Source: Elephas maximus indicus (lineage: Eukaryota; Chordata; Mammalia; Proboscidea; Elephantidae). Taken from it: a DNA stretch of 64,000 nucleotides. This document shows, piece by piece, positions 37,101 through 46,100 of the stretch. The stretch covers positions 16,478,878-16,542,877 of the forward strand of contig NC_064839.1 in the NCBI RefSeq assembly GCF_024166365.1, given 5' to 3'. A program made the translations under genes and the position numbers. Numbering within the stretch: the stretch's first letter is position 1; every line of letters starts with the position of its first letter. The notes beneath the pieces are model-generated. The model was given only the letters and a program-made list of their open reading frames with translations. It did no database searches and was not told where the DNA came from.

Positions 37101-40100
37101 CCCTCCCTTATTTACATAAACTTTATGTCAGTTTGATCCCATATCGATAGTTCTTAAAAGAGCATATTGCTCAAGGCTGACTTTTTAATTTTTTTACTAC
37201 TAAGCGAAACTGTTGTTTGGTTTTAAAAAGACTTCAGGGAATATTTTTGGTTCAAGGTTTAAAGATTATCTCAGGGCAGTAGTTAACAGGTACATCCACC
37301 CTCCGTGGCTCTAAATCTAGAGGCTATGAGAATTTGAAATTAGGTTCTGCATATTCCCCCTTTTGATCAAGATCCTTCTGTGGAATCTTTGATCAAAATG
37401 TTCAGTAATGGTAGCCGGGCAGCATCTAGTTCTTCTGATCTCATGGCAAAGGAGGCAGTTGTTTGTGGAGGTAATTAGCCACGCATTTCATTTCCTCCTA
37501 CTATACCTGGCTCTCCTTCTTCCTCTGTTACTCCCGATGAATAGAGACCAATTGTGACTTAGATGGCCACTTGCAAGCTTTTAAGACCCAGACACTATGC
37601 AACGAACTCAGAGGTGGAACAGAAGCACTAAACACATTATTAATAGGCCAGTTACCTGGGATGTCCCATGAGGTGTTTTGTTGTACATAAGCAGGCTCAA
37701 CAGCCACTCTCTTTGTGTGTGTGTGTGTGTGTTTGTCATCGTAAATATGTTTTATCACACAACTTTTGCCAATTCAGCTTGTTAACAAGTGTAGAACTTA
37801 CTGACAGCCATTACAGTAGTTGGCTGTGCAAACCTACCCTGATTAGTGTAATTTTTTTCATCACTGTTAACCCCCTTCCTTCCTCCCTCCCACCCCTGGT
37901 AATCACTAATAAACTTTGGTCTGTATGTGTACATTTGCCTTTTCTTGTCTTTTTATATGTATGAGGTCATATTTGTCCTTTTGTGACGGACTTAGTTTAC
38001 TCAGCATAATATCTTCCAGCTCCATTCATACTGTAATGTTTATCAAGACTTATTTCTCCTGCTGGCTGAGTAGTATTCCATTGTATGTATGTACCACGTT
38101 TTGTTTATCCATTCGTCTGTTGGTGGACATTTAGGTTGTTTCCACTTTAGACTGTTGTCTTTTTAAGTCTCTGCTTTCAAATCTTTCGGGTATATGCCTC
38201 GAAGTGGAATCGCAGGGTCATATGGAGTTTTTTAGTTTTGAGTTTATGGTAGTTCTATTTTTTAGTTTTTTTTAGAAACCGACACACTGTTTTCCACAAC
38301 AACTGTACCATTTTGCATTCCCACCAGCAATGGATAACGGGTCCGGAAGTGAAGTCTTTATATATGCTGTAATGTGGGTGGAGCTTGAAGACACTATGCT
38401 GAGTTACAGACAAGCCCGTCACAAAAGGGCAGATATTATACGGCCTTTCTTATATAAAAAGACAAAAAAAAGGCAAATGTATAGAGACGTGGTTACTGGG
38501 GAGGGGGGAATATTGCTTACGCAGTACTGAGTTTCAGTTTATGGTAATGGGAAGATCTCATTGATTGAGGGTAGGGTTACACAACCGATGATTTTGAGTG
38601 CTGTCAGTAAGTCGTATACCTGTAGAAACGTGAGTTGGCACAAGTCGAGTGATAGACATACTTATGACAATGACCCCAAAAAAGAAGTAGCTGCTGAGGC
38701 TGCTTCTGTGCATCCATATACCTCGTGGGATTAGGTTTCTTGGTTTGGAGGATTAGGGTTGCTTCATGGGACATCCCAGTTAATTGGCCTAATAACATGT
38801 TTAGGTGCTTCTGTTCTGCCTCCTAGTTCTTTGCGTAGTGCCTGGGATCTTAAAAGCTTGCAAGCAGCCATCCAAGGCACAACAGTTGGTCTGTATTCAC
38901 CTGGAGCAACAGAGGAAGGAGGAGAGTCAGGAATAGGAGGCAGAAATGGAATGTGTGGCTAATCGCGTCCATGAACAACTGCCTCCTTTGCCTTGAGACC
39001 AGAAGTGGATGGTGCCCAGCTACCACTACTGAACATTTTGAGCACAGATTCTATTGAAGAATCAAAAGGGGGAAATATGCAGACCTGAATTTCAAATTCT
39101 TGTAGATTTCAGGCTTTCTGGAGCCATGGAGGCTGGATGAACCCCTGAAACTGTTGCCCTGTGTACTCTTTAAACCTTAAACCAAAAATATCCCCTGAAG
39201 TCTTTAAAACCAAACAGTAGTTTAGCATAACTGGTTAAAAAAAAAAAAAGAAGTCTGCCTTAAGCATTATGCTCCTTTAAGAACTATCTGTATGGAGTCA
39301 AATTGACAACAGCAGCTGGGAAGATTAGACAGGAACCTTAGGGGCAGTGAGGTTGTTAATGGAGGAGGAACAACTCAGAAAAGGATGAGAATGGCTGCAC
39401 AACTAGGAGGATGTAATCAGTGTCACCGAACTGAACATGCACGGATCGTTGAATTAGATATTTTGCTGTGTATATTCTCAACAACAAGAAAATAAATTTT
39501 TCTTTTTAATTTTCCAATAAATTTTGTAGTCACTATCTTCAGCTGTTTTCAGAGGGAAGTGGGGTGGAGTGGAGGTGTGGTAAGGTCTTTTTTTACTATA
39601 ATGTTGAGATAAAAGGACCCATTCATTTACTTCCTGGAATTTCTTTTTTAAAAAACCTAGTCTGTAGTGGTACACTTTTGTTTTGTTTTTCTTGAAATTT
39701 TAGGTTAAAGGAGTGCAGAAAAATTTTGCCAGTCTGCCATTTTGACTCAGTTTGTGTGTTAATTTATTTTGCATGTCATTATTTTTAATTTCCAAGAGTT
39801 TCTGTTTTTCATTACTGTCATTTCATAGCAGCCTGAACTCATCCTGTAGCTGTGTTATCCCTTGGAGCACACAGACATGGCTTGTTTCAGACTAAAGAGT
39901 CTATTTCCTGTAATGTCCTTCTGGTTTCTTTGCCTGGTCAGTTCCGTCTCTGTCTTGGGCTGTTACGGATTCTCGTTATCTGGATTTCATTTGTTTATAA
40001 ATTAATATTAGAATGGATTAATAGAGCTAGCTTGAGTAGTAATAGTGTTAGTAATTGTTTTCATCACTGTTGATTTCCTGGCATACTTCCAGTGAAGGCC

Positions 40101-43100
40101 AAGATCAAATAAATCCTTCTGTACTTCCTTCATTGTACCCACTTAGCCTGTCCAGTTTTTTTTTTTTTTTTTTCAGACCTACCATGCTACTAGTATTCCC
40201 TGTAGAGATTGGCTCCAGGTGGGCTTCTCTCAAGATACCCCTTTGGGCTTGAAGGAGTCTGTGGGGCCCTCCCCTTAGAATTAAATCACCTTAGCAGGTA
40301 ACACCACATGGAAGTCGTGGGATGAGGATTTGTATATCAGCCTCCAATGTTCTCATGACATTTGTTCCATCTTTTTTTTTTAACAGCTTCACTGAAATGT
40401 TGTTCACATACCATAAACGCACCCATTTAAAGTAGTAGCTTTAGTATAGTTACAGAATTGTGCAGCCATTGCCCTGGTCAATTTTAGAACATTTTTGTTA
40501 TCCTAAAAAGAAACTCTGCATACCTTAGCTACCACCCCCAGCGCTAGATAACCACTAATCTGCTCTGTCTGTAGAGATTTGCCCCTTCTGAACGTTTCCT
40601 ATAAATAGAATCATACAGTATGGGCTCCTTTGTGATCATATTGAACCTTGCTAGTATTCTTCAAACTTCGTAGTGTTGGGGCCTTCCTTAATTTCATTGG
40701 AAGTAGAGGGTTTTTTAACTGCCTTGACTCACATATTTTTGTTTGGGTATCAGGGAAATGGTAAATAGGCACTTATAGTACCAGAAACACATTATTTCTT
40801 TCCTAATTATGTAAATGTTAACATCATAGAAAATTTAAAAAGGTAGTCACATTGATTCTAGGCATTTGTGAAGGCATTGTCATTAGCTTGTCTGGTCAAG
40901 AGGTCTGCTTAAAATTGATAAAGGGAAGACTATCCAGAAGCTGATTTTCTGATGGCACCAGAAACTAGTATGACTGGGCCCTTACTCTTGCCAGATCAGA
41001 CTGCAAACGAGCCTGGAGTCATTGATACAAGGGGATCTTTTCAATAAACCCAGCCTTTTTCAACAGCTGATATGAAACAAAGGTTGAAAGATTGGCCTCT
41101 TAAGAAGGTCATGATTTTCCTTATCCTTCCTGCCATCTGGGAAGGAATATTGAAGTCTTTTTTTTTTTTTTTTAATTGGATGTACAATTAACAAGATTTT
41201 TGATCAAATGGTTTATAAAATTGTAACTCATGTTTCTGATTTTTGCTTGTGTTTTTGTCTCCTCCAAAGATTTTTTTGAATAAACAACCAAACCCAAGGA
41301 AGAAGCTCCTTGTGCCTTGTGCACTGGATCCTCCCAACCCCAATTGTTACGTATGTGCCAGCAAGCCAGAGGTGACTGTACGGCTGAACGTCCATAAAGT
41401 GACTGTGCTCACGTTACAAGATAAGGTAAACTGTGGGACTGCACACGGTTCTCCGTTTCCCTTCTTTCAAGTTCCTTTTTTCCTTTTACAGTGTTACTGT
41501 GTTAAAAACTCAATGCCACATATTTACTCTGAAAGACTGTGACTACTGTCGTTGCTTTACCATCGGAATTCCTGCTGGCTTTTCTGTGCGTGGTTCCAGA
41601 ATATGTGCCTCATACAAAAAAAAGGAATAGGTGTATTTGGCTGAATCTGTACTGTAGGTGGTACAGGTGAATCTCATAGTATCATGGCCAGCAGAAGGAA
41701 GGTATCTTTGCTCTTTGTTTCTGGATAGTGGATCTGTTCTGTTATTTGGGGACCAGACAAGAGGTATCCTTGAATGGTGTGGAGGTGGTCCTGGCTGTGT
41801 GGGAGTGAGCTAACAAGTTTTGCATGCAGTGTGAATACTTAGATGACGAGGCTCTACATTGCCAGCAGAGCAAAATCCCAATTTCTGGTTTGTATTAAAG
41901 TACACGTGTAAATGGCAGGCTATGGGGTGTCTGGATGATGGACAGCCCCCACCACCACCAAATTAAGGGACTCTTGTCAGTCCTTCCTGAAGGTACCTCC
42001 TGAGGTGGGAGGAGTAGATCTTTGTGGCCCTGAATGCTGCTTGACAATGAATTGCCTTTCTCCCAGAACTGGTCACACAGGCAGGCTGACTTGACCTTAC
42101 GTTTTGGAGGGGGAGGGGAGCAGCAAGACTTAGTACACTGGCTAGCAGAGGGTGGTTGCTCCACCTTCTTTCATAAGAAGTAATTTCAGTTGGTGTCCAC
42201 TCATTCTTGGGCTTAAAGGTAATTCCTCTAACTTGTAGGTAATTTGGACCTGTGGCGATTCTCATTGTCCCATAGAAGCAGATAGGATTTAACAGGAAAT
42301 CGTGTCTCTTAATGCATCTTAGAATTTAAAGAGCAATGGAAGTTGGGAAGGGGAACGCTATGTGAGAACCAGGTTCATGAGAAATTTTTCCGTTTATAAA
42401 ACACCTGCCATTGCAAGGTTGGCATGGACCCTAAGTGAGATAAAATATGTCATGTCTAGCTCAGTACTAATCTGCAGGGAAAGATAAAATGCCAAGAGCC
42501 AACCAGGGTGTTCTCAGTACCCCATTTGGAGGGAGTTTGTTTAATCTTATCTGCATCAGTGGTCAAACATTCCGTGAATTCCCACTGCTTTTCCTGCTCG
42601 CCCTGAAGTATCTTAAAGGACGACTTGACCCCTTGTCAGTAGAAGGGGAAAATAAGCACCTTTATAGAAAAAAAAAAAATTCTGGGTTTTTATTATCTTT
42701 AATTCCATATTTTAATATTTGGAATCTTTTTTTCTTGCAGATAGTAAAAGAAAAATTTGCTATGGTAGCACCAGATGTGCAAATTGAAGACGGGAAAGGA
42801 ACAATCCTAATCTCTTCAGAAGAGGGAGAGACAGAAGGTATTAGACATCACGTTCGCTTACTCCCCTCATTTGCCTAAAGGAAGGAGCGCCTGTTAGCTT
42901 ACCCATTCACTAGATGTCACTCAGTTTCACAGCTGTGGAGTTGAGCTTGAGACAGCTGAAGGGAGGAATGTTTGACCATCATAGAGGCAGGGCCTCCTCA
43001 GGGTCACCACAGTCCGAGATTTGGAAGCTACGTGTTGTCACTGTGCCCCAGAGTTGGTCAGGCTCTCTGAACTATTTTTTGATACCCCAGTGCGCACATT

Positions 43101-46100
43101 ATTTGGGATTTACAGTGACCACATGCTCTTGTCTATTGTCAAGGAGCCTCCTTGCCTGCGAGCTAAAGTATGGGTGAGAAGACTGTTATGGCTGTTAGGT
43201 CAGAGTGGGGAGGGTAAGGAAGGCTAGTAGGTGTTTTGTCAAAGAGTGGAGAAGCCTTGGTAGCCGGTCCCTTCTGTGTATCAGAAAACATTGCTGAAAA
43301 TCAGCACCCAGCTTTGACTCCTGGCTTTCCTTTTCAGACGTTCTAGCAGGTCACATAGGTAATGCATTGTTATACAAGGTGGTGCACTCCATTTGATTCT
43401 GCAGAAGTTTCTTAGTTAGAATCATGGCTGTTACACCCTCTTCAAACTAGTTACTCTGAATAGTCAGTCTTCTTACCTTAGGTTAACGCTTCAGTTGATT
43501 TCTCTATATCCTGATTTTTGCCAGTTTACCTTTACTTTGGAAAGCTGGTGGCACTGTTTTACCTACATAGTAAGTTATTCATTTTTAGATTTAGTTTCTT
43601 GTCAAATTACTTGGGATATTGGGTCATGTGTAACTGGAAGCCATGTTTTGGTCTGTTTTGGGAGTCAGGTTGAATACTCAGATCTCATTCTAGCCAGCCG
43701 TCATCACACACATACACAAAAAAAGCTCATCCATGCCGTTACATTCTTCCCCTTAGTTGGAGAGGAGAGCACCATTGTTAGGCCTATAAATAGGGCTGTT
43801 GCCAGGACTCTGGCTTCAGAGATGATGCTGATTAACAAGATGAGAACCCACATGAACTTTTGAACCTGTTGGGTCTAAGGTTTGTGGTGATTGGGAATGT
43901 GAAGGGGAGTATATAGGACTGGGCTTGGTGTTAGAAGTCTGTGTAGGAAGTTTCATTCTCCAAAGGCATTCTGGATAGATTAAAAAGTTAAGAATAAATC
44001 TATAAACTAGAAGAAACTGTCGGTATATTTTAGATTTCAAAGTTGAAGTTGGGAAGGCTTTTCTAAGTATTTTGCTTTCAAGGAATGAAAGAAACGATAA
44101 ACACTAAAAAAAAGATTGTTAGATTTTAAACATGATAACCAGAATTTTAAATGTATATTCTGTGCTTAGTGTGTGCCAGGCAGTGTGGATATAGGTCAAC
44201 AGGTTCTACAATGTCTGTGCCCTCGCATAGCAGATATTCTAAAGTTACGGTAAGTAAGGAAATGGACTGAGTGTTGTGAGGAGAGAGCGTAAACTGGGGC
44301 TGAGATGAGGAAACAGTATTGTAAGTGAGACGTGACTGCTGTTACAGGCCAGCAGAGAGGAACTTTTGACAACACAGAAGAGAGAAAGAATAAGTTAGAA
44401 AGGCCTTAGATCGGGTAGAAGGGGGTGGGGACATCAGAAGTTTGGTTGGAGGGATTGTCCCTTATGGGAGTATTTATAATTCATGTAGGTTTATTGAGTG
44501 CCAGTGGTGGCAAGTGCTGCGTGCTACATACTGGGGATGTTAAGATGAAGCAGAGATGACACAGAGGATAGAAGCAGGTTGGAGTAATTATTTTTGGAAG
44601 ACCTCACCACCACTAGCTCTTGTCTTTATGTTAAAAATTTTTTAAGAATCTATACAAATGAGATTTTCTAATTTCTGAATTAAAAAATCTGCTAAGTAGT
44701 AGTTTATTGAGGTTGTCACTGATACTGTCTTTGCAAGTAGAACATATTTGTTGTATCTCTAAAAGTTTCCCACTCTTCCAAGACTCTACCATTACTGTGG
44801 TTCGAATGGGAGAAGGTTCTCAGAACTTCCCACACTTTGGTCCTCTTGAAGTAGTTTTGGTAGTTGAGTGTCAGTTGAATTCCTAAGTTCCTGCGGTGTG
44901 CTTCTGGGCCCTAGGAACACGGCAGACTGTGCGCGCATGGAGCTTACAGTGCTTTAGTGTATTTTAAATGGAGTTGAGCATGTTTAAAACTGACCTGACT
45001 GCTATGTGATGGTATAATTAATTTAAAGTATCTAAATTCCTCTCAAATTTTCTAGCTAATAATCACAAGAAGTTGTCAGAATTTGGAATCAGAAATGGCA
45101 GTCGGCTTCAAGCAGATGACTTCCTCCAGGACTACACTTTATTGATTAACATCCTTCATAGGTAGGCATTGTCGTATTTTTAAATGTAAGGAATTATCTG
45201 AATATACAAAATTAAGGTAAAGTGGAGGAAAAATGTTGTCTTACCCTAATTCCTTGGAAACCCTGGTGGCGTAGTGGTTAAGTGCTATGGCTGCTAACCA
45301 AAGGGTCGACAGTTCGAATCCACCAGGTGCTCCTTGGAGAAACTCTTTGGGGTAGTTCTGGTCTGTCCTGTAGGGGATTGAATGTGGATTATTAGTAAGA
45401 AGCCTAAGTTTCATAAACGTACATGATTGAGTCAAAGATAAATATTGCTAGGGTGATCTCTAGCCCCAACTGGACACAGTTTGGATGTAAGTGATGTGAT
45501 TGTGTTCAGTTGTGAAAGAAAAGGCAACAAAAGGCCACCCATATACGATGGCGTCTAAAAGAGGAAGTATAATCAAGGTGTTTTTTTTTTTTTTTAATCA
45601 TATTTTTTGGCTCTTTTGGAGCAGAACCCCCTTCATAACATGTAAGTCTTTTGTTTGACTTTCATAGATTAAACTTTCATCCGTGTTTTTGGGAACTCAT
45701 GTACAAAAGCAGGGGGCAGCCTGTAAAGATGGGTTAAACCCCAGAAACCATTTAACTACCCCTAAAACAAATTACTGTGGTCAAGATTGGGTTCTGAGTA
45801 GAATATGTAGAATGTTTTTGGCATTGTACTTGATGAAATAAAAGGATACCTTCCTTTTTTATTATAATTTTAGCTCTTTGAAAATAAGAATCCATATATT
45901 GAGTGTATGTATGGTAACCCCTGAGCTTTGACGAACATTACCTCTGTGGTGCTCCTTTGCTTCGTCAGTGGTCGTAGCTGTGGTTTCATTTTATAGTGGT
46001 GTGGTTCTCTTACAGCGAAGACCTAGCAAAGGATGTTGAATTCGAAGTTGTTGGTGATGCCCCAGAGAAAGTGGGACCCAAACAACCTGAAGATGCTGCC

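Larger units (their letters stand above)
35400..39500 (+). mobile_element. L1 retrotransposon, sense, with insertions (intron 12)
   Basis: Decayed ORF2 from about 35400 (N-K-T/K-Y-L-G-I-type segment), then the 3' UTR from about 38350 to 39500. Broken by a SINE (36607-36805) and by an antisense L1 (36982-38346). No intact frame. Confidence 0.8.
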
